Origin: an uncultured Flavobacteriales bacterium
Lineage (GTDB): Bacteria > Bacteroidota > Bacteroidia > Flavobacteriales > Crocinitomicaceae
Assembly: GCA_946478775.1 (NCBI GenBank)
Contig: CAMLDR010000059.1
Location: 1 to 21,928, forward strand
DNA length: 21,928 bases
Reading direction: 5' to 3'
The first letter of the stretch is position 1. Every line of letters starts with the position of its first letter. Positions 1-7,535 of the stretch are shown here, in pieces. A program made the position numbers and the translations under genes. Below the pieces are notes generated by a model that was not told the origin of the DNA, searched no databases, and saw nothing but the letters and a program-made list of their open reading frames with translations.

Positions 1-322
1 CTTTATTCCTGGCAATCTTAGGATACATTTCCAATAAGGTCTGCGCACGTTTTTCATTCAGTGCATCGAAAGATCGTCCTTTCGGAAAATCAGTATACAC
101 AATATCCACTCCTATCACTTCGGCATTCGGAGGAAGCTGATCTTTTATATCAGTTACCGATTGCGATTTTCCAAAACTCATCGGGATGAATGCGTGACTG
201 AGAGCCCCACCAGGAGCGTTGTACTTCCCAACCTGCAATCTTTTACACGAAGGAACAATGGTGTTTGCGAAAGTCCCCAAGACGGAACAGGCAAAAATGA
301 GAAGAAGCATCTGTTTTTTCAT
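1..322 (-). CDS. Secreted protein of unknown function, 5' part only (runs off the window)
   Basis: An open frame on the minus strand starts with ATG at 322-320 and stays open to the window edge, giving about 107 residues. The first residues (MKKQMLLLIFACSVLGTFA) form a signal peptide with a basic start and a hydrophobic core, so the product is exported to the periplasm, outer membrane or outside. An alternative view is a lipoprotein through Cys12, but the context there is poor. The mature part contains a KRLQVGKYNAPGGAL stretch and then an alpha/beta segment ending FDALNEKRAQTLLEMYP. That end has only a faint resemblance to the N-x-x-L-S-x-x-R-A pattern of OmpA-C domains, and I would not assign it. 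The upstream neighbour at 457 is divergent, with 134 bp between the starts. Confidence 0.75.
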   Translation of the reverse strand, partial: MKKQMLLLIFACSVLGTFANTIVPSCKRLQVGKYNAPGGALSHAFIPMSFGKSQSVTDIKDQLPPNAEVIGVDIVYTDFPKGRSFDALNEKRAQTLLEMYPKIARNK

Positions 323-456
323 GGTGTTTTTTACGGTTAGTGTTGGTTTGAACCGAAAGTAAACCAAAACCTGGAAAAACTATTTTTAGTGAACCGTTTT
401 AAGCTTTTTTGTAACCAATTGGTCCTTTTGAAATTAACTGATCAAACTGAAATCAG

Positions 457-1983
457 ATGCGAAACTACTTTTACCTTTCCTTGTTGTTTTTTTTGGCAAT
501 TTCAGGTCTGCTTTCTTCCTGTTCTTCTCCTGCAACTAAAAGGCAGAAAGCAATTATAAGAAGTAACGCTATATCCGGAACTTCGCAGCCAAAAGAAAAA
601 GAAACGCTTCGTTTAGCTCCAACAACCCGTTATCCGGAAACAGAAACAGGTGGTGCTTCATACCCAAAGTTTCGGACTCAATACATCGAGCCTTCTGAGG
701 AAGAGAATCTCCAAAAACTGACAGCTTTATTAGTAAAGTACAATCCTGAGACGGAAGAATTTACAATTGATCCCACCAAAGCCACTTCGATTACCAGTTC
801 AAACGGAACACAGATTTATTTCCAAAAACTTGCTTTTAAAGACGATACCGGAAACATTATTAAAGATCCTGTGACAATCCAATTAAAAGTCTGTGACAAT
901 CCGCTGGCATTTTTAGCCAATAACCTTGTCACAGAAACAAGTGACGGGAGGTTATTGGAATCAGGCGGGATGCTTCATATTGAAGCCTTTCTGAACGAAC
1001 AAAAACTAGTATTGGACTCTGAAAAAGAAGCCATTGTACTTTTCCCGAAATTTGGTTCCAATATACCAGAGATGCAGTCTTTCCGCGGCGTAAATGATGG
1101 TGATTTGGTCAAATGGGAATTAAGTAACTTCTCAGAAGAACTGAAACAGACAGGCACTAACACGGAATCGGTTTCAAAAAAAAATCAAAACCTGCATTTA
1201 AGAATTTACAAATTCACCGCAGGATTAAACGAGGAAAAGGTTGATTGGATAATGAAAGATACGGATGAATCACTTCTTGACTGGTTAGAATCACAGGATA
1301 TACGCGGATCTGCTTTGGAATCATTCCTTTCAATCCCGGAGCGGATGATCCAAACAAAAGTACAAGTGACGAAAAAAGGAAAACTCATTCTGACACAATT
1401 GAATTCAAACGACCACGGAGATCTCATTTATGAACTTCAAAAACTATTTGACGATGCTCCTGAACTGGATATAGAAAGTATGTCGAACTATTTCGACCAA
1501 TCGGAATTGGTGGTCTCATTTATAGGACAAACGGGGGAATCCAAAGATCAGATCCGAAGTCGTGTAAAACGCAAATATGGTCGTTTTAAAGAAGAATTAA
1601 TAAGTGATTTCTCGTCCCTGGAATTAACTAATTACATCCTGGAAGTGAACCAATTGGGATGGCATAATTGCGACAAGTTCATTCAGATGAAAAACCCTGC
1701 AGAAATTTTGGTAAAGAACAGCTTCGATCTGTCACCGATAAAAGTCTTATTAATTTTCGACAAACAAAATTCGCAGGCAGAAGGGAAACGAACGAATAAT
1801 GATTGGGAATTTTTGAAGATCCCCCTGGGTTCCCATATAAGAATTCTTGCATTTGCGTTCAAAGGAGACCAGCCTTTCATGGTAAATCACAAAATAAAAA
1901 TTACAAATAAGGAACAAATTCTTCCACCATTGGAATTCAAACCATTTTCTTACTCGGAATTGGAATTGGCATTGAAACGTTAA
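457..1983 (+). CDS. Large lipoprotein of unknown function with a beta-sandwich-like N-terminal domain
   Basis: The 508-residue product begins with a lipoprotein signal (hydrophobic core LSLLFFLAISGLL, lipobox LSSC, Cys22), so it is a membrane-anchored lipoprotein. Residues about 110-200 follow a pattern seen in many Bacteroidota surface proteins: G-T-x-I-x-F ... AF-x-D-x-x-G-x-I ... PVTIQLKV ... T-x-D-G-R-L-L-E-S-G-G-M-x-x-I-x-A, then a valine/isoleucine strand before a proline. This resembles ZU5-like beta-sandwich domains, but the assignment is by eye. The middle (about 235-380) is more charged and helical, and the C-terminus ends in a predicted beta segment. No catalytic motif is visible. 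It is followed by another exported protein 108 bp downstream, in the same direction. Function unknown. Confidence 0.8.
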   Translation: MRNYFYLSLLFFLAISGLLSSCSSPATKRQKAIIRSNAISGTSQPKEKETLRLAPTTRYPETETGGASYPKFRTQYIEPSEEENLQKLTALLVKYNPETEEFTIDPTKATSITSSNGTQIYFQKLAFKDDTGNIIKDPVTIQLKVCDNPLAFLANNLVTETSDGRLLESGGMLHIEAFLNEQKLVLDSEKEAIVLFPKFGSNIPEMQSFRGVNDGDLVKWELSNFSEELKQTGTNTESVSKKNQNLHLRIYKFTAGLNEEKVDWIMKDTDESLLDWLESQDIRGSALESFLSIPERMIQTKVQVTKKGKLILTQLNSNDHGDLIYELQKLFDDAPELDIESMSNYFDQSELVVSFIGQTGESKDQIRSRVKRKYGRFKEELISDFSSLELTNYILEVNQLGWHNCDKFIQMKNPAEILVKNSFDLSPIKVLLIFDKQNSQAEGKRTNNDWEFLKIPLGSHIRILAFAFKGDQPFMVNHKIKITNKEQILPPLEFKPFSYSELELALKR

Positions 1984-2091
1984 TTCTATTAGTATGATGA
2001 GTTTAGAATGCTGCGGCATCACACTAAAATCAGTTCTAATGAATGAACTACCGTCTCATTTCACTAGCTTCGCAGAAACATTTTTATACTG

Positions 2092-3111
2092 ATGAAATTG
2101 ATCGTCCCCGTCTTACTGTTATTCAGCTCGTTTGCTTATTCCCAGGAAGGGGTAGAACTGCTCGAAGCTACTTTGAAATTAGGGACTTCGGAAGAAAAGG
2201 AGTTTTACTTTGGTTTTGCTGCCGGGGATCAACTTGTTCTCGATCTGAGCGTTGAAAAAGGCCGGTTTATGGATGAGGTCGCGGTTGCGGATTTAAACCA
2301 GTTTGCTCTTTTCTCCGATTTCAAAATCAAGTCCATTAAAAGTAAGACCATTCGCATTACCAATACAGGAATCTACACAATCAAGTGCTCCAACAAAAGC
2401 ACCAAAGACAAGTCGTTTACCATTCGTATCAAAAGGATCCCTAAGAATTCAGAAACACAAAATTTCAACACGACTGTTTACTGGCGGACAATCCACGATA
2501 CAATTTCCAAAGAACGAACAGAGAAGTACCTGATACGCCGAGACACTGCTATTGTAGAACTTCTGAACGAGGTTTCAAAAGTGCATTCGATTGCAAATCT
2601 GAGCAGCGGTAATTCGAACACCGTGAAATTCAAACTCCCTAAAAACACGGTGTCATGGGCTTACTACATTGATGTGGACCAGGCCGGTCAGAAAGACTTT
2701 GATAAGGCGACTAAAGATTTGGCCCGTTTGGCACCCAAGGTTTCCATGATCCCGGAAATTGGCCCGGTAGCTGCATTGGCGCTCGGAATGGCTCCGCTCC
2801 TACCGGCAATCCAAAGCGGAGAAGATGTCCATTTTTACCTGACCGATTACGAGAATGTGCTGTTGTTTTTAGACGGCTCTTCGTTCAATTCCATCCGAAA
2901 AGGTCTTGTTATCAATACTTACGGGAGAATGGAACCTGATCCGAACTATACGGGATATTATTACATCTGTCTGAAAAACGACAATGCCGTGACAGGGATT
3001 ATGGTAACTATGAAGGCTGTTGCCATTGTGGTAACCGAAGAATGGGGCGAAAAGGTCATCAACGCTTTGGTGAAAGAACGGAAAGAACCTTATTTGAGGA
3101 ATCACGAATGA
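2092..3111 (+). CDS. Exported protein of unknown function, beta-sandwich-like N-terminus
   Basis: The 339-residue product has a clear signal peptide (MKLIVPVLLLFSSFAYSQ, cleavage expected near residue 18). Residues about 20-120 are rich in alternating beta strands (LEATLKLGTSEEKEFYFGF, then TIRITNTGIYTIKCSNKS, then FTIRIKRIP). This is the layout of a jelly-roll or GOLD-like accessory domain. A second region (about 125-310) contains a short hydrophobic Gly/Pro/Ala-rich stretch (VSMIPEIGPVAALALGMAPLLPA, about 219-241) that could be an amphipathic or membrane-interacting loop. No known enzyme motif is seen. A longer plus-strand frame starting at 2043 overlaps the 5' end in another frame and is a shadow. 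The start was chosen because it gives an intact signal peptide. Function unknown. Confidence 0.8.
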   Translation: MKLIVPVLLLFSSFAYSQEGVELLEATLKLGTSEEKEFYFGFAAGDQLVLDLSVEKGRFMDEVAVADLNQFALFSDFKIKSIKSKTIRITNTGIYTIKCSNKSTKDKSFTIRIKRIPKNSETQNFNTTVYWRTIHDTISKERTEKYLIRRDTAIVELLNEVSKVHSIANLSSGNSNTVKFKLPKNTVSWAYYIDVDQAGQKDFDKATKDLARLAPKVSMIPEIGPVAALALGMAPLLPAIQSGEDVHFYLTDYENVLLFLDGSSFNSIRKGLVINTYGRMEPDPNYTGYYYICLKNDNAVTGIMVTMKAVAIVVTEEWGEKVINALVKERKEPYLRNHE

Positions 3112-3162
3112 TCACTTCAGGAGGCTTCTTAACCAATAGTCTATTTAAGAGGGTTCCCCATT

Positions 3163-3211
3163 CTCATTCTCTCAGCCGCGGCGGACTCATTCTCTCCCGA
3201 TAGCTATCGGG
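3163..3211. repeat. Composite short palindromic repeats at the 3' junction of convergent genes
   Basis: An 11-bp direct repeat, CTCATTCTCTC, occurs at 3163-3173 and 3186-3196 and flanks a GC-rich element AGCCGCGGCGGACT (3174-3187). The second copy abuts a perfect 16-bp palindrome, CCCGATAGCTATCGGG (3196-3211). The stop codon TAG of the minus-strand gene (3206-3204) lies inside that palindrome. The CGCGGCGGA core recurs in the repeat at 21306-21314. Such elements are common short interspersed repeats in flavobacterial genomes and could act as a transcription terminator between the convergent genes. Confidence 0.7.
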
Positions 3212-4076
3212 ACTGCTCATACAACTCCCGTCCCCACTCGTCTACACTTCGGTGATTGTAGTATTCATCGCACAAGAGTTCTTCGAATTCTGCTTTCAAT
3301 TGACGAATGGCCTCCGGGTCCGTGAATCGAATGCGCGTTTCGTGGTTCAACAGGCATCCCGACCGGGTAAAGTTTACAGAACCCAGATAAGCGATCCGGT
3401 CATCGATGATGTAGAGCTTGCTGTGCAGGTTAAACGCTCTTGAACGATCCGTTTTCCTGCGGGAAAAATACGAATAGAATATTTTGACGGGAAAAAGTGA
3501 AGTGTAGGAATAATACCAAAACCTCATCCGTTTTGCTTCTTTCCGGATAGTTTCTCCGCAGCACGCAATTCCTGCAAAGAGTATAAACTGAATGTAATCC
3601 GAAGGTTTTGCCACGGGAGAAAGCGCTGCAGCAAGTTTCGTCAATGCAATACATCCGAACAGGAATAGCAACCCGATCCCCAACCAGTGGAAAAGTGCTT
3701 TCCGGTTCTTCACTTGTTCGTTTACATGTTTGTGCTGACGGATAATGCGGTAGCAATTCTTGTCTTCCTGTTTTTTGTGGTCTTCTATTTCATCGGAAGT
3801 TACGAGTTCAACAGCTATACCGCTCTTAAACCGTTCGAGGAGCACATCTACCAATTTTGCCGATAAGTAAGGCGACATGATCCGAATGGATTTCCTTGCG
3901 GCATACATATCTTCCAGAATCTGTTTGCCGGATCCTTTCCCGATATAAATATCTCCCGCTACATTGTTAATGACTTTGCTCATATCCGGGTACTCTTTTA
4001 GTGAAACATTCAGGTATTTACCTAATAAGAACAATCCTTCCATTTGGTACATTTCGATAAGGATGTATTTTTTCAT
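3204..4076 (-). CDS. Membrane-embedded phospholipase D-like protein with one HKD motif
   Basis: The 290-residue product carries a canonical PLD/nuclease HKD signature near its C-terminus: H218-S-K220-(x)4-D225, followed by G232-S233-x-N235. An upstream half-domain (about 45-95, IYIGKGSGKQILEDMY to VELVTSDE) looks like the N-terminal PLD subdomain. Between the two halves, residues about 128-152 and 160-176 form two hydrophobic segments, so a transmembrane hairpin splits the domain. Single-HKD proteins normally dimerise to make the active site (family knowledge). The substrate could be a phospholipid or nucleic acid, and the sequence does not decide. Later in-frame methionines (M9, M12) are possible starts. 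The stop codon lies in the palindrome at 3196-3211. It is a single gene, convergent with the exported protein before it. Confidence 0.75.
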   Translation of the reverse strand: MKKYILIEMYQMEGLFLLGKYLNVSLKEYPDMSKVINNVAGDIYIGKGSGKQILEDMYAARKSIRIMSPYLSAKLVDVLLERFKSGIAVELVTSDEIEDHKKQEDKNCYRIIRQHKHVNEQVKNRKALFHWLGIGLLFLFGCIALTKLAAALSPVAKPSDYIQFILFAGIACCGETIRKEAKRMRFWYYSYTSLFPVKIFYSYFSRRKTDRSRAFNLHSKLYIIDDRIAYLGSVNFTRSGCLLNHETRIRFTDPEAIRQLKAEFEELLCDEYYNHRSVDEWGRELYEQSR

Positions 4077-4162
4077 TGGGGGCTAAGTATTCATTTTTGA
4101 ACAAGAGATCTTTTTTTTCACTTAATCTTTAAATTTTAACAAGCTTTTTTTGTAATCCCAAA

Positions 4163-4735
4163 ATGCATTCAGTAACTTACTTAAGTATTCACTGTAATCT
4201 TAAGTTTATGTATCGATCCGCAAAATATCGAAACACACTTAACTTAATTCCGCTATTACTATTAGGAGTCCTGATTCTTTGCGTAAATTATCAAATCATC
4301 ATCTGGGGAGTCCGAAAAGACTACTTAAGTGTGATTTACTTTGTCTGGGTGTTGATCGGATTTTTGATCTTCGCCGGTTATCTCGAGCTCGTTTATTACA
4401 TGTATTCCGTCATGGAAATTACACCCAATGAGATCATTTTTACCAAACCTTTGAGACGTTTCGGTTTGCTTCGCAGACGACAGAGCAGATGGGTGATTCC
4501 CCATACAGAATGGACAGAACTCCACGCATTCAATTTCAAATCAAATGCGACACTTTATTTCAGGAAAGAACGTGATTCTGTTTTCTTTGCCACCATGGAG
4601 GGAGGAAGTTCGTTTGCACGAAAAATTAAAAAACATTTCCGGGAGAAGTTGATTTACTATTCATCGAACCAATTTCCACGTGACCTGCGCAAGAAAATGC
4701 TGGACGAAACGGCGGAACGGGTGATGCGGTATTAA
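4163..4735 (+). CDS. Small membrane protein of unknown function (two transmembrane helices)
   Basis: The 190-residue frame has two hydrophobic segments at about residues 27-48 (LIPLLLLGVLILCVNYQIII) and 56-80. A basic cytoplasmic-type C-terminal domain follows, with a beta-rich section (MEITPNEIIFTKPL, then WVIPHTEWTELHAF, then ATLYFRKERDSVFFATMEGG). This two-helix plus PH-like beta layout is common for bacterial membrane proteins of unknown role. The true start may be the second methionine (codon at 4208, MYRSAKYRN), since the first 15 residues add nothing recognisable. The 3' end is only 18 bp from the convergent T9SS surface protein, so the two genes must share or overlap terminator signals. 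Function unknown. Confidence 0.7.
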   Translation: MHSVTYLSIHCNLKFMYRSAKYRNTLNLIPLLLLGVLILCVNYQIIIWGVRKDYLSVIYFVWVLIGFLIFAGYLELVYYMYSVMEITPNEIIFTKPLRRFGLLRRRQSRWVIPHTEWTELHAFNFKSNATLYFRKERDSVFFATMEGGSSFARKIKKHFREKLIYYSSNQFPRDLRKKMLDETAERVMRY

Positions 4736-4753
4736 TTTCCGACTCGGTTAATC

Positions 4754-6172
4754 TTATTTTTGGATTACAAATCGTTTTACGACCGGTTCTTTCCCTTCCG
4801 GAATGAGCTCTAGAAAATATTCGCCGTTTCGGAGGTTCTCCGTTCGAACCTCCAGATGGTCTTTCCCGTTCAGTCCTGAAAGGTGTTCTGTTTTTTGAAG
4901 AATTCTTCCTGTAAGGTCGATGATGCGCAAGGATAGTTTGGATAAATTGGTTGTATTCACGTAAACCGAAAAATTCCCTTCTGATGGATTGGGAACAAGC
5001 GTAAATTGATTGGATTCCTGTTCTGAAAGTCCCAGATGACAAGTCGAATTCGTGTTGTAAAGATAATGCGCCGGGATATTTGGGAAACCGCTTAAAGTAC
5101 CGCCTTGCAGAGATAAATCTGTTGGATCATAACCACAATCACTCCCTGAATTGTTTGGACAAACAATTTGTGCATCAATAACAGATGATGTATAAACCAG
5201 AATTCTGCCGGATGGTGAGAGGATAAGCGGTTTGTTAGAAGAGGAAAAAGATGCCACTTCATACGAATTGTTTTGCCAGTTGGCCTGATCCAAATCGTAT
5301 TGCATCAATTTGTCAGCTTCCATCCGGTATATTTTTTTACCATCCGGCGAAAATGCGTAAAAAGCCTCAGATGGAAAAGTATAATTTAGTTGTAAGTTAC
5401 CAGTTAGAGGATCTAAATCGTATAAATGTTTCTGAATCATCAAATGATTTCTATCCGGCGCCACGATAATTGTTCCATTTTCCGGAAACAGCTTTTGAAA
5501 GGAATCAAACCCGTTAACCCCAAAATGAATTTTATACAAGGAATCTCCAACATATGAGTAAACCCAATATCCCGATGTTCCGGATTTCTGTTCACCGTCC
5601 GTATCCAACACCACACTCATTGGCTCCCAGCCTGTGGAATGCCCTTGTGTGTAAATATAAGGAACCACCACATTATTTTGAGAAATCACTGCTCCGTTTC
5701 CTCCGTTAGCCAGCATATCAATAACTCCGTAAGAAAGTCCAGAGTTATCCGGGCCATTTCCATTCAAAGCGGCCTCCACGCAATCTTTTGTCAGCAAATA
5801 GTATTTCTTATTCGTCAGAGTGATTCCTGCCGGATCTGGTAATACAATCGCACCCTGATATGAACTTAAACAACCAAGCTGGGTCAGATTTTGACCATTC
5901 TGCAAGTATTGTCCGTTTGCTCCCCATGCTCCCGCAGGCACATTCGGTGCTAAAGGTGATTTACCGCCATTTGAATAGAACAACAAATTTCCTGCGGAAT
6001 CGCAGATAGAAGCGGCGCATTCCCGGGAATCTACCGCAGTAGTAGAAAGAACCTGGAAAGGAGAACTCCTGAAATCCAAAATAGTGGTTCCCCAATAAAT
6101 GGTACTGACTTCATTTTGAGCAGATACCAAAATGGCACAAAAAAGACTGATGATGAATAAGCTGATTTTCAT
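4754..6172 (-). CDS. Secreted surface protein with T9SS type A C-terminal sorting domain
   Basis: I place the start at 6172, not at the longer in-frame ATG at 6220. From 6172 the protein begins with a proper signal peptide (MKISLFIISLFCAILVSAQ), and a promoter lies between the two starts. The 472-residue product is a Sec substrate. Its last 83 residues (about 390-472) form a type IX sorting domain: PNPSEG near the start, LRIIDLTGRIL in the middle, then LRNGEYFLEL and the final VVKRFVIQK. The body contains beta-propeller-like repeats such as FSPDGKKIYRM and LSPSGRILVYT, with several cysteines. It resembles Bacteroidota surface proteins with WD40/lactonase-like propellers, so it is probably cell-surface attached or released. 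Ligand unknown. Confidence 0.85.
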   Translation of the reverse strand: MKISLFIISLFCAILVSAQNEVSTIYWGTTILDFRSSPFQVLSTTAVDSRECAASICDSAGNLLFYSNGGKSPLAPNVPAGAWGANGQYLQNGQNLTQLGCLSSYQGAIVLPDPAGITLTNKKYYLLTKDCVEAALNGNGPDNSGLSYGVIDMLANGGNGAVISQNNVVVPYIYTQGHSTGWEPMSVVLDTDGEQKSGTSGYWVYSYVGDSLYKIHFGVNGFDSFQKLFPENGTIIVAPDRNHLMIQKHLYDLDPLTGNLQLNYTFPSEAFYAFSPDGKKIYRMEADKLMQYDLDQANWQNNSYEVASFSSSNKPLILSPSGRILVYTSSVIDAQIVCPNNSGSDCGYDPTDLSLQGGTLSGFPNIPAHYLYNTNSTCHLGLSEQESNQFTLVPNPSEGNFSVYVNTTNLSKLSLRIIDLTGRILQKTEHLSGLNGKDHLEVRTENLRNGEYFLELIPEGKEPVVKRFVIQK

Positions 6173-6190
6173 GGCAGTAATTGATTTGAA

Positions 6191-6221
6191 CCAAATTAAA
6201 ACAAATCCCTGAAAAATCAAA
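6191..6221 (-). promoter_or_regulatory. Candidate Bacteroidota promoter for the T9SS surface protein
   Basis: On the minus strand a TTTG (6221-6218) is separated by exactly 19 bp from TAATTTGG (6198-6191). The Bacteroidota consensus is TTTG-N19-TAnnTTTG, and the -7 box is one T short of it. The expected transcript start lies just before 6185, giving a leader of about 13 nt to the ATG at 6172. This supports that start over 6220. Confidence 0.45.
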
Positions 6222-6342
6222 ACTCGGCCACGTTGACAGAATCAACCCCCTTTATCTTCATACAGTCCGAATCGAAATGCATTCAACAATTAATTACAGT
6301 AAATCCTTTCAATTTTTACATTCTCCATTTTTCAATTTTCTT

Positions 6343-6350
6343 TATCTTTG
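6343..6350 (+). promoter_or_regulatory. Candidate -7 box for 3-hydroxybutyryl-CoA dehydrogenase
   Basis: TATCTTTG matches the Bacteroidota -7 consensus TAnnTTTG exactly, but I see no TTG at the expected -33 distance. Transcription from here would give a leader of about 85 nt that contains most of the hairpin described at 6350-6408. Confidence 0.4.
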
Positions 6351-6408
6351 GGCCGTCGCTGACCTTGCTCTGCCTAAGTGGCTTCACAAAGGCAAAGAGC
6401 TCTGGCCC
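6350..6408 (+). other. Potential structured 5' leader (hairpin) upstream of hbd
   Basis: Outer arms GGGCC (6350-6354) and GGCCC (6404-6408) enclose a longer inner stem. In it GCTC (6367-6370) pairs with GAGC (6397-6400), and TGCCT (6371-6375) pairs with AGGCA (6390-6394), leaving a 14-nt loop. CGTCGC occurs both inside the left arm (6354-6359) and just after the right arm (6412-6417). I do not recognise a known riboswitch or small RNA class. It may be a leader RNA structure or a short interspersed repeat. Confidence 0.4.
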
Positions 6409-6440
6409 AAGCGTCGCATACGAAAATAAGAACTCACTTC

Positions 6441-7334
6441 ATGAAAAAGGTAGCAGTAATTGGTGCAGGAACAATGGGAAATGGAATTGCCCACACCTTC
6501 GCACAATTTGGATATAAGGTATCATTAATCGATGTAGCTCAGGCTTCACTGGACAAAGGATTGGCAACGATCACCAAGAATCTGGATCGTCAGGTGGCAA
6601 AGGAAGCCATTACAGAAGCTGACAAGTCGGCAACTTTGGCAAACATTACCACATTTACTTCCATGGAAGAAGGTGTGAAAGGTGTGGAACTGGTGGTTGA
6701 GGCTGCTACAGAAAATGTGGATTTGAAATTGAACATTTTCAAGCAATTGGATTCATTAACTTCTGAAGATGTGATCCTTGCTTCCAATACTTCTTCTATT
6801 TCCATCACTAAAATTGCTTCTGTGACGAACCGTCCGGAAAAAGTGATCGGAATGCATTTCATGAACCCGGTTCCTGTTATGAAACTGGTTGAGATCATCC
6901 GCGGATACTCTACAACGGATGAGGTAACTAACCTGATCATGGAAACTTCGAAAAAACTGAATAAAGTTCCGGTAGAAGTAAATGATTACCCCGGATTTGT
7001 GGCGAACCGTATTTTAATGCCGATGATCAACGAAGCGATTTATACTTTGTATGAAGGAGTTGCAGGTGTGGAAGAAATTGATACGGTTATGAAATTGGGA
7101 ATGGCCCATCCGATGGGACCATTGCAATTAGCTGATTTTATCGGTTTGGATGTTTGTTTGGCAATTTTAGAAGTACTGCATGCCGGTTTCGGAAATCCGA
7201 AATATGCTCCGTGCCCCTTATTGGTTAATATGGTAACAGCAGGTAAAAAAGGAGTGAAAACAGGTGAAGGATTCTATTCCTGGAACCACGGAACGAAGGA
7301 TTTGGTCGTTGCTCCGAATTTTAAGAAAAAATAA
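6441..7334 (+). CDS. hbd: 3-hydroxybutyryl-CoA dehydrogenase
   Basis: The 297-residue cytosolic enzyme interconverts acetoacetyl-CoA and 3-hydroxybutyryl-CoA with NAD(P)H, in beta-oxidation or butyrate/polyhydroxybutyrate-type metabolism. The N-terminal Rossmann fold shows VIGAGTMGNGIA (G8-x-G10-x-x-G13) and D31 at the end of beta-2, which favours NAD. Expected catalytic residues are visible: SNTSS (S118), H139 in GMHFMNPVP, E151 in LVEII, and N189 in GFVANR. The C-terminal helical dimerisation domain has MKLGMAHPMGPLQLADFIGLD and ends near GEGFYSW. A start at 6378 is possible but would add 21 residues in front of the Rossmann strand, so I use 6441. A strong terminator follows, so it is probably a single-gene transcript. 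Identification is firm; physiological direction is not known. Confidence 0.95.
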   Translation: MKKVAVIGAGTMGNGIAHTFAQFGYKVSLIDVAQASLDKGLATITKNLDRQVAKEAITEADKSATLANITTFTSMEEGVKGVELVVEAATENVDLKLNIFKQLDSLTSEDVILASNTSSISITKIASVTNRPEKVIGMHFMNPVPVMKLVEIIRGYSTTDEVTNLIMETSKKLNKVPVEVNDYPGFVANRILMPMINEAIYTLYEGVAGVEEIDTVMKLGMAHPMGPLQLADFIGLDVCLAILEVLHAGFGNPKYAPCPLLVNMVTAGKKGVKTGEGFYSWNHGTKDLVVAPNFKKK

Positions 7335-7360
7335 TCCGAAAACGGTATAAATAATCATTG

Positions 7361-7392
7361 AAAGCGGGATTCTGAAAAGGGGCCCGCTTTTT
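7361..7392 (+). terminator. Rho-independent terminator after hbd
   Basis: AAAGCGGG (7361-7368) and CCCGCTTT (7383-7390) form a perfect 8-bp stem with a 14-nt loop, running into a short T tract (to 7392). It lies 27 bp after the hbd stop codon. Confidence 0.8.
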
Positions 7393-7418
7393 GGTTTTCA
7401 TTCAGTTTCGATTATTTC

Positions 7419-7434
7419 TTCGTTATATAACGAA
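7419..7434. promoter_or_regulatory. Perfect 16-bp palindrome, possible operator
   Basis: TTCGTTATATAACGAA is a perfect palindrome with no spacer. It lies between the hbd terminator and the glycosyltransferase gene, about 100 bp before the latter. Its length and symmetry suit a dimeric repressor site (TetR- or MarR-like), but no regulator gene is nearby, so a role is only inferred. It could also form a weak cruciform. Confidence 0.35.
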
Positions 7435-7471
7435 ATCATGATATCCGGATATGAATTAGTTCAATTCACAG

Positions 7472-7494
7472 ATTCGGGCTTTCAATTCGGGCTT
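7472..7494 (+). repeat. Short tandem repeat upstream of the glycosyltransferase
   Basis: ATTCGGGCTT occurs at 7472-7481 and again at 7485-7494, a period of 13 bp. It is followed by CGTAATTCAGAATT. It lies just before a possible -7 element, TAACTTAG (7511-7518). Confidence 0.4.
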
Positions 7495-7535
7495 CGTAAT
7501 TCAGAATTTGTAACTTAGCAACATAAAGAAACCCT

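Noticed and set aside
3127..3150. TCTTAA/TTAAGA 6-bp inverted repeat after the exported protein gene as a terminator
   Set aside because: Stem is AT-only and short, with no T tract; too weak to call.
4626..5042. Minus-strand open frame of 138 codons
   Set aside because: It overlaps the T9SS protein gene and the plus-strand membrane gene in other frames, lacks a coherent family pattern, and is rich in Arg/Ser/Pro as expected of a shadow frame.
6173..6220. Longer N-terminus for the T9SS surface protein
   Set aside because: The extra 16 residues would sit ahead of a complete signal peptide, and the promoter boxes (6191-6221) lie within this stretch.
6378..6440. Upstream in-frame ATG extending hbd by 21 residues
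   Set aside because: The extension precedes the Rossmann beta-strand that starts at the MKKVAVIG methionine (6441), and overlaps the leader hairpin; family proteins start at this strand.
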